From Chondrosia reniformis (lineage: Eukaryota > Porifera > Demospongiae > Chondrillida > Chondrillidae): DNA of 64,000 nt. Each line of letters begins with the position of its first letter. Position 1 is the first letter of the stretch. This document shows positions 33,938 through 45,696 of the stretch, in pieces. The notes below the pieces were generated by a model. That model saw only the letters and a program-made list of their open reading frames with translations. It searched no databases and had not been told where the DNA came from. Location: NCBI GenBank assembly GCA_947172415.1, contig OX359202.1, forward strand, positions 2,234,501 through 2,298,500. The letters run 5' to 3'. Both the position numbers and the translations under genes were made by a program.

Positions 33938-36318
33938 ATGTCAGTTGTTTCTTTATTGAAAGGGACAACTTTTCTATTCGTTTTGGTTACTTGTTGTTTT
34001 TTTGGTTTTCCAACTTTACTCTTTCCATCGATGGTGCTTAGTTGCTTCTCGCGCAAGTGGTTTCACACAGTGTGTCACGCAGTAGCTAGTTCATGGTTAA
34101 GATTGGTTTCTGTGAGTTTGTCGATCATTTACATGCCATTATTAAATGATAAGGATGTTAACGAGTGCTTCGACCGCTTCTCCTATTGTAGGCGCTGGTG
34201 GGTGAGTGGAGATACGTATTAAGTCATTCCTGTGTCCAGAATCAAGCTATGTCATTATAGAGTTGCCTATCTGTGATACCATAACTGTTGCATTGCTACA
34301 TTTCTGCTATGGTCAAATCTCTGTCTGAACTGTGTGTATGTAGTAACCACTGTACCACCTAAATATATAGTAACTAATGTTAAACTTGTATATATGTACA
34401 GGAAGAGGGCAAATATAGAGTAATTCAATGTTAATATTAGACTGTTTGCATGTGTTTGTGTGTGTATGTAAGCAATTTTTAACTACTCCATCAGATTCGC
34501 AGCATGCATGCTTGTAGTAATATTCTGTGAACCTATAGTACTATTTATCTTCTTTAACAGTAATAGTAGTGTACAGTGTATATCTAATGATTTCTCCAGA
34601 GCTGGTATATGGAGTCAAGATTGTGATATCAGGTGATCTGACACAGTTGGAATCTCCAAATTTGCTGATAATGAATCATAGAACAAGATTTGATTGGCTG
34701 TTTCTTTGGTCGTACCTAATTCGTAAAGGAAGTCTGCATAGGGAAAAGATAATATTGAAGAAACAGCTGAAACATATTCCTGGCCTTGGTAAGTATATAG
34801 GTCACCAGATTATTTGATGTCGAATTGTGATTGAAATTCAAAATAGATTGAGTATAGAAAAATTCCTGCTTTGCCAATTTCAGAGATTGTCCTATGAGGA
34901 AGTTTTATCTCAACCCATCATATCTATTAAAGTACGTATATGATAGTATTTAGATATTACATTTGATAAGTTGTGGTATTTACTCTACTTCACAAAAGCA
35001 ATGTTCATACAATTTGCTAGTCTGGCTTGCTATTCCCTACTCCCTGCCAGCTGACGATAATTGCATGGGGGTGAGAAAGTAGGGTCTAGCAGAAGAGGTA
35101 AATACCACACCTCGTAGATAAGCGCCTCGCAGTGGTACCATAAGCGTACATACAAATCACATGGAGGTTCTATGGTTTTTTCGGCTTGTAATTTGTGCCT
35201 AAAGGAAGCCCTCAAAAGTATGAAAAGAGCAAGAATATACTCAATTGAGTATGTGGACAGCCGCAGGTATCTCGTTCTGGCCTCCCATGTAGGCTCCCGT
35301 TGACTGGCGTGAAATCAGTAGCTGTAAACTGATTGGTTGAGGCGAGGTGGGGCATTTACATTTTCTGCTAGACCCTACTTTCTCGCCCTCGTGCAATTAT
35401 CGTCAGTGGGCAGGAAGTAGGGATAGCAAGCCAGACTAACAATTTACGTATGTGTGTTTAAGCCGCTGTGACCGATTATTATTTTTTAATCCTTTGTAAT
35501 TAATTTACAATACAGCTTAAAAGTTATTAGCACAGCTGAAGTCATTATTCAAATGTGAACTTGATCTGGTCCTATTGTTGAACTAGTATTCTTTCTTAGG
35601 TTGGGCAATGCAGCTTATGTTATACATCTTTTTGTCAAGAGATTGGACTAGTGATGAGAGGTACCTTAATCGAATTCTTCAGTACTTCTTACACTGCAAA
35701 TACCCGATCCAGCTACTCATATTCCCGGAGGGTACTGACCTAAGTCAGGACAATAGAGAAAGATCACAAGCATATGCCAGAAAAAATGGACTCACTGAAT
35801 ATAGCTATGTACTTCACCCTCGAACAAAAGGTTTCATTACTTGTATAAACTCTTTGAGAGGAGAGCTCAAGACAGTAACTGATATTGATGTTGCCTACAG
35901 AGGGCCAATACCACAGAATGAAAGGGATATCTTGAGTGGAAAGTGGCCAGAAGAGATCCACTTCAGAATCAGGCAGTATTCACTGACAGATCTACCAGGA
36001 GATGATGATGGGCTTAAGACGTGGTTGAATTCTTGTTGGGCTGAGAAAGAAGGGAGACTTGAACAGTTCTATAAAGAGGGAAAGTTTAATGAATACTCTG
36101 TGGAAGGGAAACGTCCACTGAAGACTACAATTGAAATGTCATTCATCTTGTTGCTGTGGATATCTATATTTGTGATAGTGTTGTATCAATTTTATACAGT
36201 AAATATGTGGTTTATTGTATATACAGTGGCTACATGGTTATTTTTTCTGACAATTGACCGATGCTTTGGAGGATTTGATAACTTTGAGCTTTGGATAAAT
36301 AATCATCATCAATTTTGA
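33938..36318 (+). CDS. LCLAT1/AGPAT-type acyltransferase, paralog C
   Basis: Four exons: 33938-34111, microexon 34192-34201 (GCGCTGGTGG, bounded by TTGTAG and GTGAGT), 34600-34788 (189 nt), 35600-36318; 363 residues. Motif I is NHRTRFDW, followed by FLWSYLIRKGSL. Then come GWAMQLMLYIFLSRDW, motif III FPEGTDL and VLHPRTKGF. Two C-terminal membrane helices (LLLWISIFVIVLYQFY...) follow. Motifs match human LCLAT1 closely (NHRTRMDW, GWAMQ, FPEGTDL, VLHPRTTGF). The 3' third is about 97% identical in DNA to paralog D, far above the similarity of their first exons. The intron before exon 4 carries a MITE at 35019-35438. Confidence 0.9.
35019..35438. mobile_element. MITE with long inverted ends, in an intron of paralog C
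   Basis: TAGTCTGGCTTGCTATTCCC at the left is mirrored by GCAAGCCAGACTA at the right. Inner segments around CTGACGATAATTGCA and GAGAAAGTAGGGTCTAGCAG are also inverted. Probable TA target. No coding capacity. Confidence 0.75.
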
Positions 36319-36549
36319 TGTATTGTATATCACTTGAACAACTGAAAGGGTTATTAGAGCACCAGTGTTTGTCATTTGAAAAGTGCTATTATTAAGTCAG
36401 TTGTAATAAACGTTCAGTGAAACTTTCGCGTACGTACATAATTCTTAGTTAACATGGACTTATATACAGATACTGATAATCCGTTTTGTGAATATAGTAA
36501 AAGTTATGCATGAGAATAAATTATATCTAGTAGTTATAAGCCCAGAACT

Positions 36550-36965
36550 CTAATGCAAGCCCATCTCCAATAGAAGCCCACCTTTACGGGCATTGAAAAA
36601 TAGAAGCCCACTCCCCAATAAAAGCCCACTGCCAACCAGCCCAGAAAAAAACTGAATGATTTCCGTAGCCCTATGTAGAAGGGCGCCTTTTACCCGTACG
36701 TAGTAAAGGTATGCGATTAAAGTAGTGTAGCGAGAGTCCATCGAGCTGTTAATAACTTAAAGTGTTAATGGAGTAAAAGTATCGCTCTATAGACTAATCT
36801 AACGATGGCTGGGGGGTATGGACGCATATACGTACGGCCGCGCGGAAAACGTTCAGTTCTTACTGACTGATATCGTAGTTTACGTGGAAATTGTCCCTAC
36901 AAATTTGATTTGAATTTAAGGGTTGAAAAAATAAAAGCCCGACTCCAATAAAAGCCCAGGTTCCG
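36550..36965. repeat. scattered AATARAAGCCCA motifs upstream of paralog D
   Basis: The motif AATAGAAGCCCA/AATAAAAGCCCA or close variants appears at least six times, clustered at 36555-36635 and 36930-36955, just before the start codon at 36982. They may be ends of a small repeat or promoter motifs. Confidence 0.4.
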
Positions 36966-36981
36966 AAGGGTTCTAAACAAG

Positions 36982-39209
36982 ATGGCTGTTCCTTCAATTG
37001 GAGGTCTTTCTTTCTTTATAATCCTAACAATTTGTTGCTTCCTCGGATTTCCAATATTCTTTATCCCTTCACTGCTGCTCTCTTGTTTATGTTGCAAACG
37101 TTTTCACACAATTTGTGACACGGCAGTTAGTACCTGGCTGAGATTAGTTCCAGTTAGTTCAATTTATGTTCAAATTTACTGTAAAATAAATAACGCATCA
37201 TTTATATTTCATTTACGTCCGATTCCACCTCTTGTTTGTATTTTAGGCACTTATAGGTAAGGAGACACGCACTACAGAAAGTGATACGTATAGTTTTAAA
37301 TACACAGTGCACCTACCCCCCCCCCCCCCCCCCCCCCCCAAAAAAACAAGTCTGGATCCGCCCTGGAATGGGGTAATATTAGTGATTTAATACCTTCGTC
37401 AGCTTGTACCCTTTTCCTTTTAATGAGGTAGACCCGAGGGTGTTATGTATTAATTTTGCCTTTTTGTTTGTGTCCCCCACCTATGTATATATATATGGCT
37501 AGAAATGGTTTATGGAACAAGTATAGCAATATCAGAAGACTTGTCAGATGTAAGATCTCCAAGTATCCTGATTATGAATCACAGAACTAGACTGGATTGG
37601 ATGTTTCTATGGTCATATTTGATACGCAAGGGAAATTTAAATAGGGAAAAGATTTTACTTTCAAACAGTCACAAGCACATACCTGGATTTGGTAAGTATG
37701 TCATTTCTGGTTACTAAAAGTATTAAGGTGGACTATATAGTGCATAGCTGGAAAATTTGGCAGGGATTTGAATTTGATGGTTTGGCGATCTCATTGATAA
37801 CTACAAAATTTAAATCCGTCAATATTTATACACATATTATATACTACATATATATAACAGCATATTACTTATTGCATATACGTATTTGTAGTTAGGAAAT
37901 ACTACTTTGGACGTCCCCACAGCTACAATGCACATTGAGGAATGAGCGGCTTAAGTATCTAAATCTCGTGCATTGTATTGTATACCAAATCGACAACGAT
38001 ACACACGGATAGTCAGGCCATAGTTAATTTGTGTGAAGCCGACTTTCCTCACTACTGTGTGTGGAGTAAGGTTGTCTATATACACCTCTATATGACCTGA
38101 CGAACAGGTGGACAGTTAGCATAAAACAAAGTTATGGCTGGCTACCTTAATAACCAGACTGAGAGGCAGCTCACACAGCCATTGCTCATTAGAACTGAAC
38201 AAATTTAAATTCCACCAAAATTAAACTCAGTTTGACTGAACCAAACCATCAAATTTTTTTAAATGCTGTCAAATTTTCTGGCTATATGGTTTACATGTAT
38301 GTTTTTCTAACAGTGATTTAGTTAATTTAAGAGCACACTTTAAATTTATGATCAATCCTAATTTCTGCATTTATGTATACCATGCACCATAGGTAGGATG
38401 ACATAAGTAACTTTTACATATGGAGATGCAGTCTTTGCATGTTTTAGTAATAAATTACCAGTATAACAGTACAATTCTCCTTCTTGATTTTCTTTATGTA
38501 GGATGGGCAATGCAGCTTTTATTTTTTATTTTTTTTGAAAAGAGACAAGGAAAGTAATGAAAATTACCTCAAGCTAATGCTAGATTATTATATTCACTGC
38601 AAATATCCCCTTCAACTGCTTATATTTCCTGAAGGTACTGACTTAACCAGTCGACACAAAAGAGATTCAGATGATTATGCCAGAAAAAATGGACTCACTG
38701 AGTACAACTATGTTCTTCACCCTCGAACAAAAGGTTTCATTACTTGTATTAACCATTTGAGAGAGGAGCTCAAGACGGTAATCGACATTGATGTTGCCTA
38801 CAGAGGTCCAATACCACAAAATATTTGTGATATCTTGATTGGAAAGTGGCCAACGGAGGTCCACTTCAGAATAAGGCAGTATTCTCTTACAGGTCTACCA
38901 GGAGATGATGATGGGCTTAAGACTTGGTTGAATTCTCGTTGGGCTGAGAAAGAAGGGAGACTTGAACAGTTCTATAAAGAGGGAAAGTTTAATGAATGCT
39001 CTGTGGAAAGGAAACGTCCACTGAAGACTACAATTGAAATGTCATTCATCTTGTTGCTGTGGATATCTATATTTGTGATAGTGTTGTATCAATTTTATAC
39101 AGTAAATGTGTGGTTTATTGTATATACAGTGGCTACATGGTTATTTTTTCTGACAATTGACCGATGCTTTGGAGGATTTGATGATTTTGTACTTTGGATA
39201 TATATATAG
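36982..39209 (+). CDS. LCLAT1/AGPAT-type acyltransferase, paralog D, with poly-T frameshift
   Basis: Same plan as A-C: exon 1 36982-37152, microexon 37247-37256 (GCACTTATAG between TTTTAG and GTAAGG), exon 3 37503-37691 (189 nt), exon 4 38502-39209. Exon 4 begins GWAMQLLF and then runs through a T-rich stretch with an eight-T run (38529-38536 area). There the frame is off by one relative to paralog C. Downstream the correct frame is open to the stop, with FPEGTDL and VLHPRTKGF and the C-terminal helices. Motif I is NHRTRLDW. The one-base excess is either a true disabling mutation or a homopolymer sequence error. Without it the product would be near 355 residues. Confidence 0.8.
37318..37339. 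repeat. poly-C tract in an intron of paralog D
   Basis: A run of about 21 C followed by A residues and the segment TCTGGATCCGCC, which looks like a hAT-type end as seen at 21091-21105. Length is likely unstable or misassembled. Confidence 0.6.
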
Positions 39210-40196
39210 CCACTGCTAAACTGTATCACTTTTCACTTATTTTTACTGTCATGTTGTTAAGGATTGTTGTATGCTGTTACAGCCTCCATGCACACTATGG
39301 CTGGGGATACAGAGCTAATCGGCATGTATATGCACACCATACCTATAGCAGGGCTGGCAGTCCTGGTGCAGCTGTTTGACCACACCAATGTTTTCCCATT
39401 AACTAAAATATATAATATAGTGAACTGGTTTACCATACATATATCATCAGTGCACTGGTAACTTATAAATTACTATTGATTTGAAATAACAGCTAAAATA
39501 AACTTGCTTTTTTCTTAGTAAATAGATTACGATATACTCTGTTGCATGGGAGCTGGCCATATGCATGGGCATCATTATTTTAATCTGGAGTCTGGGAAGG
39601 ATACAACTGATCATGAGAGGTACTTCAAACTGTGAAACAGCATGTTTTATAGTGTTTCTTACCGCAATTCCTATATATAGAACGAAAATCGTCTTCAGAT
39701 AAGGTATCAATTTGGATAGGACTGGTACCTTTACACGTGATACGACATCACCAGTTGCAGTAGAAACTACAATATACCTCACATAGCTGGTTTTTTAGAG
39801 CAAACATTATGGTTGTTCCATCATCAAAATTAGAGACAGCAATCTGTTTTCTTTTAAAAACACAGTAGCGTGAACACAGTCAGGTGCCTGTATATTGGAA
39901 TTTAAGGATTGGTGAAGAAAGCAGAACCTCAAAAAGTGCTCTTAGATGTCACTCTGAGAAAAATACTGGTACTGTGTCCTAGCTTCTCTGGATGTAGGAA
40001 AGGATCCCTAAAAATTAAAAGCTAACAAATTTGACCCTTCATGTATGTATTCCATTCTTGCCTGCAGTAGGCCTTCATGTCCTATGGACTGTGATCGCAA
40101 AAATCTCATTACTCTTGATCACAAGTCCAAAGAGTGAGGAAAATTCCTAGGATATAAAACAATGGGGTGCTATTTGTGCCCAATTTTACACATACG
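39210..40196. other. intergenic stretch, no gene seen
   Basis: Follows the stop codon of paralog D. Only short open frames without domains. The 3' UTR of paralog D should lie at the start. Confidence 0.4.
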
Positions 40197-40334
40197 TGTC
40201 AGTTCACGCGAGTACCACTGAATTATAATAATTAATATGATACAATACAGATATATATATATACGGCAGTACAACATCCGTTCATATAGTCTTAACAGTG
40301 TATAAATCAATTATGTCAGCTTGTATAATGCCAC
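40197..40334 (-). repeat. LTR (3') of a Ty3/Gypsy retrotransposon
   Basis: On the minus strand it begins TGTGGCATTATACAAGC and ends GCGTGAACTGACA (TG...CA). It shares sequence with the other LTR, which is split between 45640-45696 and about 43890-43985. Confidence 0.7.
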
Positions 40335-40429
40335 ATCTCCCTTTGTAAAGTTAAAACGTTAGTCTTTCGTGAGGCCTTACATTGGCACCGGTGTGGGATC
40401 GAGTCATGATCTGGCTTTGTCCATGACCA

Positions 40430-41095
40430 CTATAGTGGTTTGATCATCCAAGGGGATATCACAACAGGTATTATCCCTAAGTAAGCTCTCTGGTCTGGGA
40501 TTAAGGTGCTGATGGTTTCTTCAAACCTGTCCAGTGGGGGTGGACAAATAGTATGATCTAGGAGTGCTGTCTGCAGATACAATTCTACCAGGCACTTGGG
40601 TATCCCCGTCCTCACCCATACAGAGTAGTCATACAGGAGAGGGTTCAAGATCTTTGTTTGGTGACGGAGATTATAGTTAAACTGTTGTTTTTCCTTAAAC
40701 TCCTTATCCAACTTCTTAAATTCATTGAGGTATGACCACTGATGAGTCAGTTGACTTGCTATTTGTGGGGCATCTGTTCTTGTCATCCTTCCCATAAGAA
40801 GCTCACTCGGACTGAGGTTACACCATGGAAGGAGTTGCTCAATAACTCAAAAGAGCCATATACGAATCTGAGGACTGTCTTGACCATTCTTTCGGCCAAT
40901 CCATTGCTTTGGGATACCTCGGACTACTGGTGATGTGTCTGAACCCATACGTGCTAGCAAATTCCTTCGATTCATCTCATATAGGAGTCATATTAATGTT
41001 GTGGGCCGTTGTCACTCATTAAACCCGAGGCACTCCATGGCGAGAGAATATAGATTTAAGGGCAGTGATTGCGAGCAATCCCAATAAGTTGTTTC
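40430..41095 (-). pseudogene. Gypsy integrase, core and C-terminal part, broken
   Basis: Minus-strand pieces in different frames show the core (SDNGPQ, FASTYGF, ITSSPRYP) near 40850-41020, then SPSELLMGRMTRTDAPQ and a chromo/GPY-like tail (NYNLRHQTKILNPL, VWVRTGIP) at 40430-40830. Frameshifts near 40900 and 40830 break it. Confidence 0.7.
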
Positions 41096-41152
41096 TTAAC
41101 CTCTTTCCCGCCAATGACCATTACATTGGCTCGAAATTCTTTAGACCCTTAA

Positions 41153-42099
41153 GGTAGTAGGGGGGCTAAAGGCTTTCTTTGGGGTACATTGTTCTTAGTG
41201 ATGTATCTCTCTGACCGTAAGTCCAACTAACTTGATTTTTACAAGCAAAATAACTAGGTAAATTGCGCATTATTTGGTGTCAACCATAATGTGATTGGCC
41301 ATTCTGTTACCGAGATATTTTAATTCAAAGTCGAAAAATGTGTCAAATAGCTCCACAAAAAAGCTATCTACTTCTACATAAATAAACTGAGAAACACCAA
41401 ATTTGGTATATATAATCTACAAGCATGGGTTCACAGGACTATATGGGAGCAAATCGCCATTCTCGCTTGTATTCTGGAATAATTCCTGTTTTCCAAAAAC
41501 ACGTAATATCTTTGTCAAAACTTCGAGTATCCCAATTCGCTCCCATCAGTTTGTGCATGCTTTGGGTGCCTTTACAGGCAAGTTGTCCACGTTTGAATCG
41601 GTTACAACGCAACAGACTAGTTAGATATGCAACACCTTTGTTAACACTGATTCTATACATATTAACTACAGAAAAAACGGTCTTACCATATTTTCACCTT
41701 GAACAAACATCAAATCGTAGAGTTATCCATATATACTGTATACAATAATCAGTTAGTTAAAGGCCAGCGACTATAACGTTTATTCACCAGAGGAGAAAGT
41801 TAACTTGGTCGAATTTGGGCCCCATTAATTGTTGATTCCACACCTAATTTATCTATCACCTCTGTAAGTGTTTCTGGATGAATCTGTCATGACAAAATTA
41901 AGAAGAGAGTCACTCAACATCAAGTAGGCAATTAACACTTAAAATTTAACACAAGATAACGCTTTCGTATCCCTTTAATAATTCAAGTTTAGAAGTACAG
42001 ACGGGTTTAAAAATCTAGATATGAAAAATAGACCTCTAACCTAACCTCTGTACCAAAATTCGTGTTGTTTTGACTTCGACATGATAGCCCCCTACTACC
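41153..42099. mobile_element. second TTAA-target MITE, nested
   Basis: Ends GGTAGTAGGGGG and CCCCCTACTACC, flanked by TTAA at 41149-41152 and 42100-42103. 947 bp, no coding capacity. Confidence 0.75.
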
Positions 42100-42226
42100 T
42101 TAACCGCCGCAACGTTAAAAAATCGTACGATAACTTCGAGATTTATATATATCGATAGCGCTTATACATTAGAATCTCCATCTAAAATATTATAGGTTTA
42201 AACCATAGTATAACTATATTATATAC

Positions 42227-42560
42227 CCCGTTGCCGGGAGGCAACCGCCTGTGTATATATTTCGTAACAGGGATATAACAGGATTTAAGAAGCTATATAC
42301 TGCCATCGGCTTCTTAAATCCTGTTATATCCCTGCTCAATATGGTAATCTATATAAGACGTTTCTACTTGGAGGATGGACAATTCTCCTTACATTTAGGA
42401 TAGTTGGAGTAGTCAGGGCAAGAGCATTCTATAAAGTCGTCAGGGTTTAAGCCAAACTAAACAGACGCCAGATGAGCCATCCTGAAAGTCCCGCCAAAAT
42501 AACAATAAAAAGCTACGGAGTATATATCACTTATACCACAGCGCCGTGGTATAACTAATA
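42227..42560 (+). repeat. dispersed hairpin repeat, copy 1
   Basis: Starts CGTTGCCGG, contains a strong hairpin (GGGATATAACAGGATTTAAG with its complement, near 42270-42335) and ends in a TACCAC...GTGGTA inverted pair. A diverged copy lies at 51178-51580. No coding capacity or known family recognised. Confidence 0.6.
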
Positions 42561-42889
42561 CATAAAAGAAACAAATATATATTGTAGGTATACAGATTAT
42601 GCAAGTGTTAACGGAAAAATGCATAGTTTATGGAAAATATTCAGAGTTATACAAATTTTAAAAATGGCCATCTAAAAGGAGGACTTGTTTTCTTAGCGGT
42701 TTTTAGTTGTACAGTATTGTTGCCCTTAATAATAATAATATTAACCTGAGCAAAGGTTATTTGGAGGATTTCAAAATATTTGAAGGTGAAAATGGAAAGA
42801 GTAGACGGTTTTTACTTTCGAGCCATTAAAGTGGTCATCGGTGGTCTGGGGGGGTTGGCGTTTACACTTTAACACAGTGGGTAAAAGGT

Positions 42890-43111
42890 TAAGTGTCTCA
42901 GAACACAGATCTTTTGCTGACATGAGGTCTCGCCCCTATTCAGCTGTACTTCTGTGGATCCTAGTACATTAAGTGGTTTGTGGTCTGGGCCATAGAGAAT
43001 TTTATCTGATTTTGCCAGTATCACGTCCTTCAGGGCTGAGAATGTACTTTCTGATAGAGCTATCACTTCCGCTCCAGTATCCACTTTGAACTCTGTCGGT
43101 TTCCTGTTCAC
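42890..43111 (-). pseudogene. Gypsy retropepsin fragment
   Basis: Minus frame with FKVDTGAEVIALS, the aspartic protease active-site D-T-G. It is truncated by the TTAA element. Confidence 0.75.
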
Positions 43112-43357
43112 ATTAATTGTGGTGGTCCAGGAACCCGCTTGTCCAATGTGCAGAGTGTCAAGGTAAGCTCCCTCAGGCTCCTATGTCTCTTCCACATTTG
43201 CTATGGACCTCTACTGCACCTGGTACACTATGTTCTCCTCATTACTTTTGGATCACTACTATTGTGTCTAGGTGGCTGCGTATAGGACTTACTAGGATTG
43301 CTGTGTGGTTTGTACCTGATCGCATCCATCGAGCTTGTTTCGCCTTTCGCTCCATTC

Positions 43358-43860
43358 TTAAGGACCTCTTGTTGTACTCGTACCGCGTCCCTCTTTCTTT
43401 TCTTTATCCAGTGTGAGCTCCGGGTCCCAAATTCCAACTACAAGACGGTCACGAATTAGTTCGTCCGTAAGAGGGCCGAACGCACAATTCTCAACGAGAT
43501 TGTACAGAATAGTGATGTACTGTTCGGCCATCTCCTCTGGTAGCTGGTTTCTCTGATGAAATATGGCCCGTTCGAATATAACGTTGCTGCGGACTTGAAA
43601 AAAGTTGTCAAACTGTTCCACGACTGTTGCGTACTTTTTCTTGTCGTCCTCGGATATGTGGATTGACCTCAAGACATCCTCTGCACTCTCACCCAGGCAA
43701 TAAAGCAAGGTACAAACCTGTCAATCGTCGGATTCTGAACACAATCCGGAAGTTGAACGGTATTGCTGTAATCTCCCTTCCATCTAGTCCACTCATCTGG
43801 GTTTTGAAAGTTAAAAGGGACCTGGGGGCTGCAACTGTAGGCTAGCCATTCGTGAACTAC
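43358..43860 (-). pseudogene. Gypsy gag remnant
   Basis: Minus frames with NPDEWTRWKGDYSN (43790 area), then after a frame break MLYCLGESAEDVLRSI and the helical capsid-like stretch FHQRNQLPEEMAEQYITILY. Matches retrotransposon gag spacing; broken. Confidence 0.65.
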
Positions 43861-44334
43861 GGGGATCCCACTTCTGACACCATGTTGAATTCGGTTCACT
43901 CGAGTACCACTCAATTATAATAATTAATATAATACAGTACAGATATATATACAGTACAAGTTACAATATACTAAGGTAATCTAATATAAATAATATAAAA
44001 AATATAAATAATATAAATAATTCATATGGCTCAAGGAAAAGACCTAGCAACAGAATGGGCATAGTATCATAACGTTTAGGGTATAAAACTCATTTTAAAT
44101 TAGGGGATTTTTGGTTTAGGTCTCCGTTTGGTAGAAAATGGAGGACAAAGTCGGCATATAAAATGCCATAGGACTATAGAAAACCTATATGAAATTTATA
44201 TTGAAACCAAGTGTTATATTAATAAAAATTATCAATTGGTCAGATCACTGTGAAACCGACGTATATCATGGTACATGTGTAAGTCAAACGTCTCGCAGTT
44301 TTGCTTAATTACAGTTGCAAAATAATCAATATAT

Positions 44335-44837
44335 GTGACCGTCCATGCGAAAAGGGGCATTTTCGCGTATGCAACAGAAATTGCGTTTTAGAAAGGGCTT
44401 CCGTAGTGCTAGCGAATGGTACAAACGGAAATGTCATAGCTGTTACAGATCCGAAGTTATGACACTCTGAAACAGAACCGTTGCCAAACTCAATATGTAA
44501 AACAGCTTTACTTCGTTTAGTTAATAAAATGATGACATCATTGATTGCGCAATCGCAAGCAAATCAAATCAAAACTATCGAACGATAATAATATTCACCG
44601 TTCCATATATAGAACAAAATGGCGTATTTCCGGTAGCTTCTATTTAATAAGATAGGATTTATCGCACAAAGAAGACCGAAATAACGACGGCGACATTGGG
44701 AAAGGTTAGAGTAACAAATATTTAATGATATTAAAAGAAAATCACACTTTTGACTATTTTGCCACGACGTTTTTAAAGCGCCCGTATTGAACATATTGCT
44801 ACAGTGCGAATATGCCCCTTTTCGCATGGATGGTCAC
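44335..44837. mobile_element. MITE with GTGACCRTCCATGCGAAAAG ends
   Basis: About 32-bp inverted ends with two mismatches. Flanked by ATAT (44331-44334, 44838-44841). Inserted within the Gypsy 5' LTR. No transposase. Confidence 0.8.
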
Positions 44838-45139
44838 ATATAAGGAAGAATGCAAGCTTACGATTGCGCAATCTGGTGATGTATTATGATGTTTCTCTTG
44901 TGCAACACTCTCATATGTCACTCCGTACATATTTAATGGATTATCATGTGATGTTGCGAAAACATCACCCCCTTGTTGTAAAAAAGATCCTTCTTTCGAG
45001 AACGGCTATGACAAGTCGACGCTCTTCTACGAGAAGGAGCTACGGAATAAACGAGTTGTAGCGAAGGTGAGAAAAAGCGTATTTGTGTACGTTTCTGTTA
45101 AGTTTGAGGCAGAATTGTCCCTATATTCATGCAAAAGAA

Positions 45140-45434
45140 GTCTCAGCTAATAACCACAGCAGATTTGATTTGCCTTGTGAGGGAGCTAAGAATACTGACA
45201 GTTGGTTGCATGCATTCGCATAATCAACAGGGTTAGAGATCATTTTGTAACTTGTACACAAGGACATAAAAGGCCAGGGCCTTATATACATATATATGTC
45301 ATATGATGTCCCTTGTGTACAAGTTACAAAATGGTCTCTAACCCTGTTGATTATGCGAGTGCATGCAACCAACCGTCGGGATTCTTAGCTCCCTCACAAG
45401 GCAAATCAAATCTGCTGTGGTTATTAGCTGAGAC
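45140..45434. repeat. 295-bp palindrome
   Basis: Arms of about 124 bp (45140-45263, 45311-45434), with a few mismatches, around a 47-bp AT-rich centre. Starts GTCTCAGCTAATAACC and ends in its complement. Confidence 0.85.
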
Positions 45435-45696
45435 CCCTTTAAGACTGGAACCTTTGTTGATATATGGCATGCAGATGCATCATCTTCAGTCTATACTAAG
45501 GTGTGAAAAGGTAATTGGTAGGATGTGTTCTACCTTGCAATTGGAAGATCTGTATTAACTACTATTCTCTATGCAGTAGTTGAGAATTTCAAAGCCTGCA
45601 ACTATACGTACTACTTAAAATACTGATTACAACATACGTTTATATATATAGTCCCAACAGTATATAAATCAATCATGTCAGCTTGCATAATGCCAC

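Larger units (their letters stand above)
41100..42889. mobile_element. piggyBac-like element with TTAA target, no transposase
   Basis: Inverted ends CCTCTTTCCCGCC and (complement) CCTTTTACCCACT are flanked by TTAA at 41096-41099 and 42890-42893. It interrupts the Gypsy protease frame. The interior holds another TTAA element (41153-42099) and the hairpin repeat 42227-42560. Confidence 0.7.
40197..45696 (-). mobile_element. Ty3/Gypsy LTR retrotransposon, minus strand, RT lost, with nested elements
   Basis: From right to left on the minus strand: 5' LTR (45696 to about 43890, interrupted), a TGGTGTCAGAAGTGGG primer-binding-like site near 43870-43886, gag (about 43360-43860, frameshifted), protease (to 42890), then integrase (40430-41095) and 3' LTR (40197-40334). 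Reverse transcriptase and RNase H are absent. Insertions inside: a TTAA-target element (41100-42889), a MITE (44335-44837) and a palindrome (45140-45434). Several frame breaks show it is dead. Confidence 0.75.
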
